From contig OZ026844.1 in assembly GCA_964023205.1 (NCBI GenBank), positions 11,146,790 through 11,210,789 on the forward strand: DNA of 64,000 bases, in the 5' to 3' direction. Position numbers and translations under genes: made by a program. The notes beneath the pieces were generated by a model. That model was not told the origin of the DNA. It ran no database searches and was given only the letters and a program-made list of their open reading frames with translations. Source of the stretch: Lutraria lutraria. Lineage: Eukaryota > Mollusca > Bivalvia > Venerida > Mactridae. Every line of letters begins with the position of its first letter. The stretch's first letter is position 1. Below, piece by piece: positions 24,535 through 37,022 of this stretch.

Positions 24535-24730
24535 CCACTATAAAATAATGGGGTTAGGTAGGAGTCACATAGTCTGTCGGACTGTCCAGAAACTTGTCCA
24601 AGCTGTAACTTCGTCATTCATCGAAGGATTTTGAAATGTTTCCACATCATTAGACGATGTGTCGCCCGCAACTCCCATGGCTCAAGGACACACTTAAAAG
24701 GTCATAATTTTGTATCTTTTTGGAATGTCC
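24535..24730 (+). repeat. Fragment of a dispersed element starting TATACCCCCACTAT
   Basis: Pattern typical of the other elements here: TATACCCCC start, a TCTGTCGGACTGTCC segment, then AAGCTGTAACTTCGTCATTC. Single copy in the window; the right end is not seen. Confidence 0.4.
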
Positions 24731-26579
24731 GGGTTGATATTGGCTGATTTCAGTGAAATGAGGGAAGATCTACAGGTTTATAGACACTACAAATATACTT
24801 GATATTACATCAAAATTCATCAGAAATTTGTATTATTTTTTATATCAGTCCATTTCCTGTTAAATATGTTTAAAGATACAGAACCAACAATAAGTCAGGT
24901 ATGAGTACCCTGCACAGTCCAATGAAGAGTATTACTAAACTTTGAGTTTTCCGGAATTTCCATTTTTTCACAGGGATAGATCTTACTGGTTGGAAACTGA
25001 ATGAATCAAATGTTCCGTGTTGCAGCCCAAGTCTATTTAGTGATTTGTTTGTTGTTTCCGCTGCACCTATGTTAAGATTTCTGTTTATTTCGAAATTTTC
25101 AACTTTCACCCGCAATGTTTTTTAGTACATAACCATAAGATCTGAGTGGATGAACAGTAAAGATAAAAGAGACAATATATCATTCAGTTTTTAGATCCCA
25201 CTAATAGATTACACGCTTGTAATAAATGTAGACATCTGAACTTAAGTTATGTATTGTGATACAATCAAAACATCTGAATAGCAGGAAATATATTTATATG
25301 GTGATATATTATGTTTGCTTTCTTTGTTACTAAATAACTTCACAGTATGGTTAGGCCATTATGGTTGAATTCAAACTGTCTGCATGATGATGCATGTAAA
25401 CCGATCTATCTTAAAAGTTAAATATTCAACAAACTTATTAGAAGTAAACAACATAGAATGTAATAGACAAAAACTGTGATTTTAAATATCAAGTGTATTT
25501 CGTTTCATCTTAACAGCAATGTCCTTTACCAGACTCCATAACTCAAATTGAACAAATCTTATTTCAGTAAATGCAGAACGTAATCACCCAATTAATGTCT
25601 GTATTTTGTTTATCATTAGCAAGTTTCTGAGTTAAATATCTTGAACTTTATGCTCTGAATATATTAAGTATGCCATCGTTCAGTGCGCGGTTTGTGCCGT
25701 CTTAGAACGGGAGCACATTTTTGAACATTGTTTAATTTCTTCCACATTATTCATGAACTTTCATCAAAGCCCAAAGCTAGCAATACTCTTGTTTTACAGT
25801 ATACGTAGATACATGTTGAAAATATCTGTAACGTGTATTAAGGTACGAGTTGTGGTATTTTAGTGCAACCGTTCATAGTTTGCAAGCTTTCATATTTTAC
25901 GGAGCAGTTTCATTTACTTTTTTCTGACTCTTCCAAGTAAAATTACGGACGACAATCTTTTTCTCATTTTACGTGAACATTTCATTTACTAGTACATGTA
26001 TTTTACGAAGAATGTTGACACCTGGTCAGTACCAAACACGCATTGCCGTAATTATAGATAGCATCATCAGGTATAATCGGAATAGTCGATGTTTGCTTTT
26101 ATACCACCAGCTCCTTAAAGATCCCCGTGACCTGTGAACTTTTAACGAGTGCATTGAACCCGATATCAGGTGTTCTTGCTGGAGAAATGAAATGCAAGAC
26201 TGCACGAATTAAGCGCAATTCTGTTACGCACATACGCGTGTTAATTCGCAAATGCATCTGTGTCACAGTGTACATGTATTACTGAAGAAAAGTGTGAGCA
26301 GACATAAATTCACGCTGAGCGATTTAAGAGGAAAATGACAATTATTTCGAAAACTGAATTGATAACGTTGCAAAATTCCTTTCTTGAAATCCGTCGATCC
26401 GAGCGCAACGCAAATGTGACTGACACAGCTATTTTTACACAACGCTAAATTTTGTCACTTTATAAGATCGCTATCGTTAACACGGCGTTGTAAATATTTA
26501 TCCAAGCCTAGTTATAAACCACAAAAATGCAATTTGAATTTCCGGTATTGAGTGGTATAGCCCACACAAATAACTTACC

Positions 26580-27130
26580 GTGAGCGAAAATGGAAAAAAC
26601 CGCGTGCGGCGCCCCCTATGTAGGTCGACTGCCAGCTGATCGGTGAAGCTTCCATTCATAAATAGATCTCGATAGCGTGGGAATTAGGTCACGACCCAAC
26701 ATAGTTGTGGTACTTTTATGACAAAGGCAACTTTAATGAAAGTGGGGGCACAGAAAAGTTGAAGATTTTGCTCACAAATTTAGATAAATCATTGGACTTT
26801 TGATGTGATTTTTAAATCTAGCACACTTTAGGTCGTTGTGTGAATAAATGGTCGGGGTTTTAAGTAGGAAGTGTGGGGTTTAAATAAATAACGAAGTTGA
26901 TTATCATTTTACGAATTGTCGATGGGTGAAAATAGTTATTTGTGCGTCATTAAATTTGGACAGTCGGTGTGTATATGTTGAAGGAAAACTTAGCGTGAAG
27001 AATAGAGACAAAAGTAGTTCATTTTAGTTTTATGATTGATTAAAATTCAGGGAAGCTTTAAGATACTGTGTGGTGAATTTCCAAATTCTAGTGTGAGGCG
27101 TATTATATATTGTGTTGTTGGGCACTTCTC
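26580..27130 (+). promoter_or_regulatory. Likely 5' UTR/promoter region of the HMGA-like gene
   Basis: The roughly 550 bases before the start codon at 27131 include a GC-rich patch (26580-26660, with GCGGCGCCCCC) unlike the surrounding AT-rich DNA. No clear TATA box is visible. Upstream ATGs are present. Transcription start is unknown; this is a positional inference. Confidence 0.35.
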
Positions 27131-30100
27131 ATGTCGGACACGGAGGGAAAAGGGGCTGAAACCCCCGAGACCCCAGAAAAAGAGCCCAAACGAGGACGTG
27201 GTAGGCCAAGAAAACCTTCACCAGACCAGGTTAATGTTCTAATTCAGTCTAATTAATACGATCTCTAGTGTGGGAGTTAATGATACATGTATATAAAGGA
27301 TGTTCATTCATTCGGTTGTCCGATGGAAGTAATTTAATTACAACATGTTCTCAATTACTAAAGTATGTTTACTATCGTTTGCCCAACTATCGCCTTTAGA
27401 GCTAAAAGTGAGGACGATTCACTTCGCTTTTGATTGTGATAGATCTATATATGCATGAAAAAGAAATACTTATAGTTTCAACTTACCATTGGATAAATTC
27501 AACATTGCTTGTGGATATTTTTCTTGTAATTCATTTATAATGTATTTTCTTTATAGAAATCGATGTTTTCCTATTAGATCTAATACCTATAATTATCGGA
27601 CACGCTGCTTCGCTTTTTTGGCGCGAAAATGATAGTAGATAAAATCCATAATGCGGTATTATCGCAACGCAATTAAACACAATTTCATCTTTATATTATA
27701 TTATAATGGTTATTCCTAGCTTGGAAGTGATTCTTATGCATATTGATAATCACTTATTACGAAATAGTCAGAAAATTGTAATGAACTGAACTGCAGCCAT
27801 ATTGCTCTTTACGGCCACGTGGTCAATCGTGTTAGGTACTATATACATGTAGTTACAATGCGGGTTAATAAGCTACTGCCTTCCATTCCCGTAATAATTT
27901 CTTAAACTAGGCTGAACATTTTAACCACGTGTTTTAAATTATGATTTATAATGCAAATATATATTAAACGAACCTGATGAGAAAACCTTCCCATTACACA
28001 CGGTGTAATTTTAAGCACCTCGCATTTCATAGAAAATGTGTGGGGTCCATCCATTTAGTTCAGGGGTGTGCGTGAAGTCCATATTTTTAAAATTAATTTG
28101 ATGAACGTAACCTTGTAAATACTTAATACTATGTTTTCTCGCACCTCTTTATAAGCTTTTTGTGTGGACATCATCAGCTAAATATTGCCACGTGGGGATT
28201 TAATGCTTTCTTATGTTGAATGTACACGTTTAGCTGCATGTATTTTGACCCGTTCATATATATACTTCTTGTCGCAGTTCCTGGACAGTGTCTTTTGTTT
28301 TATTCATTCATTGATATGTACAGATGTGTATTAAATGAAATCTAGTTTCAAAACCATTCATAACGTACTTTATATGCGGAATGTTTAAAGTAAACACCAA
28401 CACATATATTATCAGACGACAATTACGTAGCCGTTTTAGGCCATGCTGTTTATGTTCACTTCTCTTGATAAATCAAAGATGTCGTCTGCGTTTATCGCGG
28501 TCTAATTCCATGGACTACATTTTATAGTATTTTTCATGCAAATTTCGTGACGAGTATTTTATGAACAATGCTTGTGGTATGTGACGAATGTTGAATTAAT
28601 TAACATAATAATACAACATGTAATAGGGCTGTCTAGCCCCGAGATACCGGCTACATGCTTCTGGTGTCTTCTTGATACTTAATTAGTAGACAAAAAATGA
28701 AGTGAAAGAACGCATTGATATCTGCTTGTCAGGTCGCCTTTATGCGTCTTATAGTTGCGGGTCTTCAGAATTAGAAGATAAATCCATCTTTGGACCAGTA
28801 GTAGTTCCACAGGTACTTAACATAAAACCAATTGACTCCATAGACTACTTATACCTAATAGTAAAGGTAAAAGTACCCTGTGGAGCCTGGTTTTGTGTCA
28901 ATTACCTTTGGGTAGTTCTCGGAAACTGCTGGCATCCTTATACATGATTTTTACATGAAATACGATATTTTCCATTCCTTTCCCAACAAATTCCATTTTT
29001 GATAGAATAGTATGTTTTGTGCAAATAGAATAGTTTACATCTATGTCTCAAACACGTTAGTGTAACTGAAAGAACAGAGGCTGCGATGATAAGAACTGTC
29101 AGAGAGCAAGCGTCTCAATGAAATAGTTCTTTTTATCACCTTCAACATACATATAATTGTTTAATAAAAGGGTGCGTGCTATATTTTTTAATTTGCTTGA
29201 ATGTCGTATTAAGAGAATCCTGGTACATTGTTTTTTCATATAATTTTCATATGTCATTTTCGACTGGAAAATATATTTTATTTCAATGGATTCATGGAAT
29301 CGGAGTCCGAATTTGTATATGTAACTACTATTATATGTATATTTAGTACAACACTCATCTTAGTTAATGTTCTGTGTTCTATTCTGTCAAGTATTGCTCA
29401 TTGCTGTGGAATTTATATATAAAGTCAAACGGATAATACGATTATACGATTACACTATTCAAGATAAGACTTTATAATAAATACGGGTTAACTATATCTG
29501 ACGTACAGACTTTTTTATTAAGAATATTTACAAAACGTTATTTTTTTTCAATCAGGTCTTTTTTATGCTATTTTTTGGATCCGGTATTCTCTCCCCATTC
29601 CCCAAGTAAAAAGTATTTATTTTATTCCACTGTGAGAAAAATGTCCCCTTTATTAAAAAATCAATCAGATATTAAATTTGGAATTAAGTCTTAAGGTTGC
29701 ATTCTGATTCAGAATGCAACCTTAAGACTTAATTCCAAATTTAATATTTCACGACGCATATTTCCCCCACCAAAGGGACCCGATACCTGTTCTCCTAAAC
29801 AATAAAAGGGCTGTCAAATCTAAGATATATATGTTATATTCATTCGTCGTATGATGGATCTGACAGTCTGCATGGTAAGGATATGTTTCTTGTTTGTATA
29901 TTCCCATAAGTTCAATGTTTTCTGTCGACAAGTTTAGTGGTTGACAAAAAAAAGTTGACAAAAAAAGTCGAATATAACATAGCGTACGTATAGCGCCATT
30001 GCATTTTACTAGGAATGATTTTTATGAAACTGGGCAAGGATTGAACTCCTATCACCGCATGTAAGAACACAAAACCGATCGAGCTATTGTCATAACCATG

Positions 30101-33100
30101 AAAAGGTTGCACATAATAACTTGATGTTCATTGAATCTCACAGACAATACTGACACAGGCTAAATCTCACAGACAATTATACTGACACAGGCTAAAACTC
30201 ACAGACAATTATACTGACACAGGCTAAATCTCACAGACAATACTGACACAAGCTAAATCTCACAGACAATACTGACACAAGCTAAATCTCACAGACAATA
30301 CTGACACAAGCTAAATCTCACAGACAATTATACTGACACAGGCTAAATCTCAGACAATACTGACACAAGCTAAATCTCACAGACAATTATACTGACACAG
30401 GCTAAAACTCACAGACAATACTGACACAGGCTAAATCTCACAGACAATTATACCGACACAGGCTAAAACTCGCAGACAATACCGACACAAGCTAAATCTC
30501 ACAGACAATTATACTGACACAAGCTAAATCTCACAGACAATACTGACACAGACTAAATCTCACAGACAATACTGACACAAGCTAAATCTCACAGACAATT
30601 ATACTGACACAGGCTAAAACTCACAGACAATACTGACACAAGCTAAATCTCACAGACAATACTGACACAAGCTAAATCTCACAGACAATACTGACACAGG
30701 CTAAATCTCACAGACAATACTGACACAGGCTAAATCTCACAGACAATACTGACACAGGCTAAATCTCACAGACAATACTGACACAGGCTAAATCTCACAG
30801 ACAATACTGACACAGGCTAAATCTCACAGACAATACTGACACAGGCTAAATCTCACAGACAATACTGACACGGCTAAATCTCACAGACAATTATACTGAC
30901 ACAAGCTAAATCTCACAGACAATACTGACACAGGCTAAATCTCACAGACAATTATACTGACACAAGCTAAATCTCACAGACAATACTGACACAGGCTAAA
31001 TCTCACAGACAATACTGGCACAGGCTAAAACTCACAGACAATACTGACACAGGCTAAGTCGATCCGCGGTTAGAATGTTTACGGTCGCCATAAATTTACA
31101 ATATGTTTATTAAAATTATAAAATAAGTAATACTGTTTGTTATCTGGACTTTAGATGGTCTGCGATTTGGATTGTCTGTACCCCATTTCACTCACTAGAC
31201 GGTAATAGTATTTAGAAGTAGCATTGAAAAATATATGTGTGTAGTAAATTGCACCCCGTTGTTTTGTTTTTGTATTTTTTTGTAGTTTCGCGATCGTTTT
31301 GAAAGAATGTCGTTAGTATCCATTTCGTGTATGTTAGTGAATGAAATCCCCAATCGTCAGTTTTGCGAAAAACAAACATGATTTTATCACACCGAAAGGG
31401 CTGATCAAGTTTCGCTTGGAGAAACCCGGACGCCTTATTGTCAAAACACTTCAGGGATCAACAAGGGATGTACGGGGTCAGGCTTCCGTAGTGCACATTT
31501 AATTTGTTTATAAAAAGTCGGTGAATGACTCGCGTTTGAAATAGAAATTAGAAACCGGTATCAGTCAATCGATCTGCGCATGCGTGAAGACGGGTGCAGC
31601 GTTTTGGTTAATTTTCAATGTCAGTCACCCGCTTGTGTGCAATTTCTCTGACCCGAACTGGATGATAATTTGAGCTTTTGTGAGGTTTGACTACAGAGGA
31701 GCTTTTATTCTTAACAGATAACATTTAAACGCCACTAATGTCTGGATTGAACTTTCCGCCCGAGTGCAAAAAGGCTTCTGAGACATTGATTATAATTATG
31801 GGACCAGAAAAAGAGCATATCGCTGTAATTTTTTCAGCGTCGTTTCGCTCAACACTTAAGCTGCAGATTTTTGTTGTTAGATAATTATAGAGAAGATACA
31901 AAACTTTATAGGAAGAAATTATTTCATGAATGTAAAACTCGCACGACTTGGCCATCTTTAAAAAATACATGTATTGGTTTTGCAGTAGCGCGACTCACTC
32001 AATCCAGAATCCTTCGACCCAAAATACTTGTTCCGTCTAGGATAACATGTTATCTATGTCTCTGCTAGAATGTAGCTTACTTGTTCCGTCTAGGATAACA
32101 TGTTATCTATGTCTCTGCTAGAATGTAGCTTACTTGTTCCGTCTAGTATAACATGTTGTCTATGTCTCTGCTAGAATTTAGCTTTTCTTTCCAAGTATAT
32201 TTGTAACCTTATCCCCAAAAATGTCTACCTACCTGTACTCATTGTTAAAAGTTTAGACCGCGTAACATTCTATCATTCAAAAGTATTAGTTTGTATGATA
32301 TATCAGAAGACAGCCGAGATCCGAACAATCGACACTTCGTTCAGTAGCCCAGCGCGTTACTACTATACTACCCATCCAACCCCTAAAGTATTAAGTATTT
32401 ACAGTACTGTACAGTCACACCTACATGTACACTTAAACTTATGATTATCATTATTATTTATACAGCCAGAAGAACCAAAACCAAAGAGGCCACGTGGTCG
32501 ACCACTTGGCAGTAAAAAGAAACCAGCGGAACCCGTAAGTATATACATACATGTTATTTATGTCACAGACCATGATATAACGTAAATTTTAGATAAGAAA
32601 ATGATTTCTAGAAAAAAACACCAAGCCAAAAATACCTTCCCAATATATGTACTACAAACCCCGTCAAAACGATACACCGAGAAAGAAATTCAAGACAGGA
32701 CAACTAGCGTTATTTTCGGAGACATTGATGCCCTATTTATCAAAGGCAAGAGATATAAAAAACCGGAAGATGTGTACTGACGGTTGCCTCTGCTAATGAA
32801 AGCGAAAATATTCTTAAGGGATCAAACACGTATCTATCCCAGCGAGTCCTAGTTTTACGTTTGTATACGATGACACTTTTGAAGAAAATTGAGTTACTGT
32901 ACCTGACTAATATGATGATAAAGTGTAAATATTAATAGACATAAATCAGTAAATATAAGTACTTATTGTCACATGATTAACTGTTGCTGATTTTACCGTT
33001 TGCGGCCTACATAAGTTAAAACATGTATGTGTAGGACTATAAGGAAGTATAGGTCTTAGATTTTAACGATTCAAAATCTTCTAGAAATCTCTCATCATCA

Positions 33101-35157
33101 GAATTGTCATTCATATAATAATTATATAATAATTATCCATGAACTATTTCAACGGAATTTTATAATCATATAATACACGTGTACGTGAATACTTAATTTA
33201 TTTGTGTTAAAATTTGTTCATAGTAATTAAAATCTTTTTTATTCAGATTTTACATTATAATAATATAACATTATTAACAATCATGGGATTATTGAAATGA
33301 AAACTGCGTTCTGTTCTATAAATAGTAAATACATTTTGTAGTAAGGTGTTAAATCGTGAATATTCTTTAACTTCATGTTATTACTTTCGTGTTAGTCCAT
33401 CATGAAGATATATCAACTTAGAATTTTGCTGCGGTTTAAATATACACTTCTCAAATATATGCATCAGTCTTCTACATGTATAACGAACTTTACAAACTAT
33501 AAAACCACCATGTACCATTCTTTGGTGCAAAATAATTACTCATAAACCGTCATTATTCTGTCTCCAATGGTTGGATTTAATTCATTACTCTCTGGTGGGT
33601 TTTTAATTTTTTTGTACTATCTGTCAGTGAAGTTATTTTATCGCCAAGGTACAATGATTCAAATATTTAATGAAATATCTATGAGTTGAGTCAGACTGTA
33701 GTATATGTCGTTATGTAGGGTTATAATTATTGTATGTCATACCAATCTTAGGATGTACGAAATTATTGAGATTTTTAGCTCGTTTTTGGAAGAAAAACTC
33801 GAGCTATTGTGATCACTGCGGCGTCTGCGTCGTGCAAAAAAAGGGAACCAATATGAAACGTCCTCATCAGACGAGCGATGGCACCGCTTGCGCTGCTCTA
33901 AGTCTTGTTTAAAATTGAAACAGATACTTATTATACAGCACTTATTATACAGCGAGTCATTTCTCAAGTTGAGTGTTCATTATCGCATTTCACCTGCGTG
34001 GTATTGTATTTATACAAATTTTCAAATATTCGAATGAAAATAATCTCCACTCCCTAGCATGTTTCATGTTCACGTGTGTACGTTTTATACTTGTGTCATG
34101 TTCGCCTACACAACCGAAACTATGGGTAATACCAAATAATTGAGTGTTATTGCTTCTTGAATGATAATGAATCATTATTTAGTAATCCGTCGTGGGTTTT
34201 TTTTTGTTAATTTCGACATATCAGTTAATCCAATGGGTCAGGCTTATTTTTCATCCGCCATAGTAGATAAACAGGGCCGAGTGATTTATTTCGCTATATT
34301 TACTGCCTTATAAGGGCAGTTTCCCCTAGCAAAATTTCTTTAATTTCCTCCTAAAATGGCCAGATTTTTCCACTGACAAGAAGTGTTTTCTACACGATCA
34401 TGTAAAAAGAATAAAAAGGACAGTTTTGCACCATTGTCACCTATTACAGTGTAGTAATATTTATATTTATGATTTAAACAACTAAATAATTACATATTCC
34501 ATATGAATTTGTGGAAGTTATTGTGCTATTAAGGTCGAGTGGTAAAAGTCACCAGCCCCTAACACGCTGTAAGTTAGAATAGACAGATTTTACATTAGAT
34601 GAAGCTGTCCGTCCGGGAGGGTCGATGATTCTTCCCAGGTGTACGACTGGAGTGTGCCTCCACAGCTACAGTGTATAAAAGTTGCTTAAATACCCAGGCT
34701 ATTGTTGCGTCGTTGAATCCCAGAGAAAATCAAAGTACTGACAGTACTCGTGGAAGCTGAACTTACCTGGACTTGCACTGTAACTTGGAACGGAAGCCAG
34801 TTTAACATAAATTTTGCATGGCGGATGTATAAAAACGTAGTACTTTGATCCGCATCAAAATTCATGTACGTCGAGCGAGTGACGGCCATTGATAGGTCAC
34901 AAGTAGTATTCTAAGTGTATTGTTCAATTGCTGTTATTGGGCTACTTTTTTCTGATATTTGAAATAATTAAATAATTGTTTTAAATCTTCACACGATGTC
35001 GAAACAGCGTCTAGTTCGAATTTGATTATATATTGTGTAAGGCGTGTATTTTGATTTTGTTGCTATTATGAATGGCTACATTTTAAATTTATATTTTCGT
35101 TTCTCTTTATTTTTCCAGCCAGAGCCAAAGAGACCACGGGGAAGACCACGAAAAGCG
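27131..35157 (+). CDS. HMGA-like AT-hook chromatin protein (3'-incomplete annotation)
   Basis: Architectural DNA-binding protein of the HMGA (HMG-I/Y) class, expected to bind the minor groove of AT-rich DNA in the nucleus. Three exons are certain: 27131-27229 (33 codons, start MSDTEGKG), 32466-32534 (23 codons), 35119-35157 (13 codons). Each carries one AT-hook: KRGRGRPRK, KRPRGRPLGSKKK, KRPRGRPRK. All three exons are phase 0 at both ends, so each is a removable module, as in vertebrate HMGA2, whose first three exons each carry one hook. The second hook followed by GSKKK matches the PKGSKNK pattern of vertebrate HMGA. Introns are 5.2 and 2.6 kb. The donor after 35157 (GTAATT) leads to at least one more exon that I could not place with confidence; an acidic tail would be expected. 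Confidence 0.85.
29669..29747. repeat. Perfect palindrome, 39-bp arms, 1-base spacer
   Basis: 29669-29707 and 29709-29747 are exact reverse complements around T29708; the centre reads GCATTCTGATTCAGAATGC. HMGA-like gene intron 1. Confidence 0.85.
30134..31057. repeat. 29-bp minisatellite, about 31 copies
   Basis: Unit close to CTCACAGACAATACTGACAC plus AGGCTAAAT; a 3-base-longer variant has AATTATACTGACAC. Runs of identical variants (for example 30690-30860) suggest recent expansion. It is bounded by unique DNA with a CGATCCGCGG segment on the right. Confidence 0.92.
32026..32184. repeat. Three tandem 53-bp copies
   Basis: Each begins ACTTGTTCCGTCTAG and ends GAATGTAGCTT or GAATTTAGCTT. Copies 1 and 2 are identical, including the palindrome GATAACATGTTATC; copy 3 has changes. 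Confidence 0.9.
33765..33910 (+). repeat. Dispersed element fragment (GAGCTATTGTGATCAC family)
   Basis: TTTTAGCTCGTTTTTGGAAGAAAAACTCGAGCTATTGTGATCACTG; the same block is seen at about 9005-9060 in a DCAF1 intron. HMGA-like gene intron 2. Confidence 0.45.
34735..34900. repeat. Dispersed direct repeat, copy 1
   Basis: GTACTCGTGGAAGCTGAACTTACCTGGACTTGCACTG, GGATGTATAAAAAC and GAGCGAGTGACGGCC recur at 36820-37022 in the same order. Class unknown. Confidence 0.55.
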
Positions 35158-35773
35158 GTAATTAACACAGTCTTTGTCACTCACCAATTAATTGTGATTT
35201 TGAATTAAAGTTCATTAATCTTATTGCCGAGATGGTTCGTATCTGTAGGTTTTGAGTCACATAGAAATTAAAGTATTTTCAGAGTCGTGAATATCGACAA
35301 GTTCTGAGTATCGTGGACAAGAAACAACTCATTGCACAATGTAGAAACAATGCATGTCGTCTGTATTATAGTACAGTCTGTATCTAAGTCACACTAACGT
35401 CAATCGATCAATACAGTTTTTAGCAACAATAATGTGTAAATAAATTAATTAATAAGTTTTATATTGACTGTATCACATACTACTATACATGTAAGTCCAT
35501 TTGTATAATTTAACTCACTGTTCGAATAAAGAAAACCGACCAATCAAATGATCAAATTTTTTAGCCAATGATATGGCTAGAATAATGGAATATAGACCAA
35601 TCATTTTCAAGCTCTATAGCAATCAATAAAAGTGAGTATACTAATCAAACTGAGTATACTAACAGGCAACAGCAATACTTGTTGGAGATAGATAGCACAA
35701 ACTTATCCAAGTCTATCTCATAATATAACTGAGAAACCTCTGTCACGTAGACAGTTCGGAAATAACTGCATTA

Positions 35774-36071
35774 CAGTGTAGATAGCCCACGTGACTTTTG
35801 ACGTCACAAATGGGTTTTGCGGGAAGCACTTTTTTGCGCGAAGCCAGGAAAAAATGAGCTGTAAGTATTTAATTCCGATTCCAATTTTCACAACACATAG
35901 CGAATGCTAAGCGAAAGATATGTATGTTCCACGTCTAGTTGTCATGTCTTCGTGTTCTGAACAGTTTTCTTTAACATTCATAAAATATTTACAGCTCCTG
36001 GCTTCGCGCAAAGAAGTGCTCCCCGCAATACCCTTTTGTGACGTCAAAAGTCACGTGGGTTATCCACACTG
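35774..36071. mobile_element. Foldback-type element with about 85-bp inverted repeats
   Basis: The left arm begins CAGTGTAGATAGCCCACGTG and the right arm is its diverged reverse complement ending CACGTGGGTTATCCACACTG. The arms share TTTTGACGTCA, TTGCGCGAAGCCAGGA and CAC(G)TG blocks. About 298 bp; the middle is unique. Confidence 0.75.
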
Positions 36072-36819
36072 ATAAGACGGAGTGATCAGTCTGGGACATT
36101 GTGTTCGCATCCTCTAACGTCAGTTTATTAATAAATACTCTAAAAGTACTCTATAACAACTTAAGTACTTCAGCCATGAACAACGAACGTACTGATTCTT
36201 AACCAAGTGTTCTATGTAACCAGTGAGGACAAAACACGCTTCACTCATTCCATAAACCTGTGTCTGTATTCTTGCCTTATCGTTTAGAAATCTGACTGGC
36301 GTCAAGTGACATGTACCTCGCCCTAGTCCCGAACCAGCCACCTTTTAGTTTACAGCCCTGTGCTTACCGGGCTATCAACGTCGTGTTTGCTAACCATTTT
36401 TCGTGTATGGTGAATGAGTACATGTATTAAGTTTTATGTGAGATATTTTTGAAGCTGGTGTTTACGATGATAAGGCAAGACAAGTTATGTGTATGAAGTA
36501 TGTTAATGAAGTTTTGTATTGAGATAAATCTTAATTCACTGGTGATAAAACCTTACAAGTACAGTATATAATGTGTCGTCTGATCTCAGTGTCTCTCATA
36601 CGCTGTATACTAGTACTACATGTCGTATGCCCCTGTTTTAGGACTTGTTATATTAAGTAAGAAAATGAAAATTCTTTGTTGCGAACTCAGTACAAAATTA
36701 ATGCATCGAATTGTCGTCTGTTTCATGTGAATACAGTAATAATGTTTGTCGTCTGACACTAAGTCGATTTAAAAAGAAAACATAGTGTTGAACAGGAATT
36801 TGAATATACATGTATATCC

Positions 36820-37022
36820 TAGTACTGAAGTACTCGTGGAAACTGAACTTACATAGACTTGCACTGCAAAGTGGAACGGTAACTAGTTGAACAATTGCAT
36901 GACGGATGTAGAAAAACTTAGTCAAAATTAATGACATTGAATTTGTATTGTTTTTATGACATGTACTCATTTTACCTGAATAAAACTGTATATAATGCGC
37001 TCTGAGCGAGTGACGGCTATGG
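36820..37022. repeat. Dispersed direct repeat, copy 2
   Basis: Diverged copy of 34735-34900 with an added middle segment of about 40 bp. Confidence 0.55.

Larger units (their letters stand above)
23300..27130. other. DCAF1 3' UTR and intergenic region, no gene recognised
   Basis: No exon-like ORF with convincing splice sites. It contains two short repeats of the mollusc-type dispersed class (23617-23800 and about 24535-24730). CpG becomes visibly more frequent from about 25680 towards the HMGA-like start. An 81-codon minus-strand frame at 24870-25115 shows no family I recognise and is not called. Confidence 0.6.
27230..32465 (+). other. HMGA-like gene intron 1: non-coding, repeat-bearing
   Basis: No coding exon recognised. 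It holds the perfect palindrome at 29669-29747, the 29-bp minisatellite at 30134-31057, a CpG-richer patch at about 31260-31700 with an NRF1-like site, and three 53-bp tandem copies at 32026-32184. Confidence 0.6.

Noticed and set aside
24870..25115. 81-codon minus-strand frame downstream of DCAF1
   Set aside because: Somewhat protein-like, but no recognised family, no start context and no splice partners.
30134..31057. CRISPR-like array
   Set aside because: Units abut with no unique spacers, and the sequence is eukaryotic intron DNA; it is a minisatellite.
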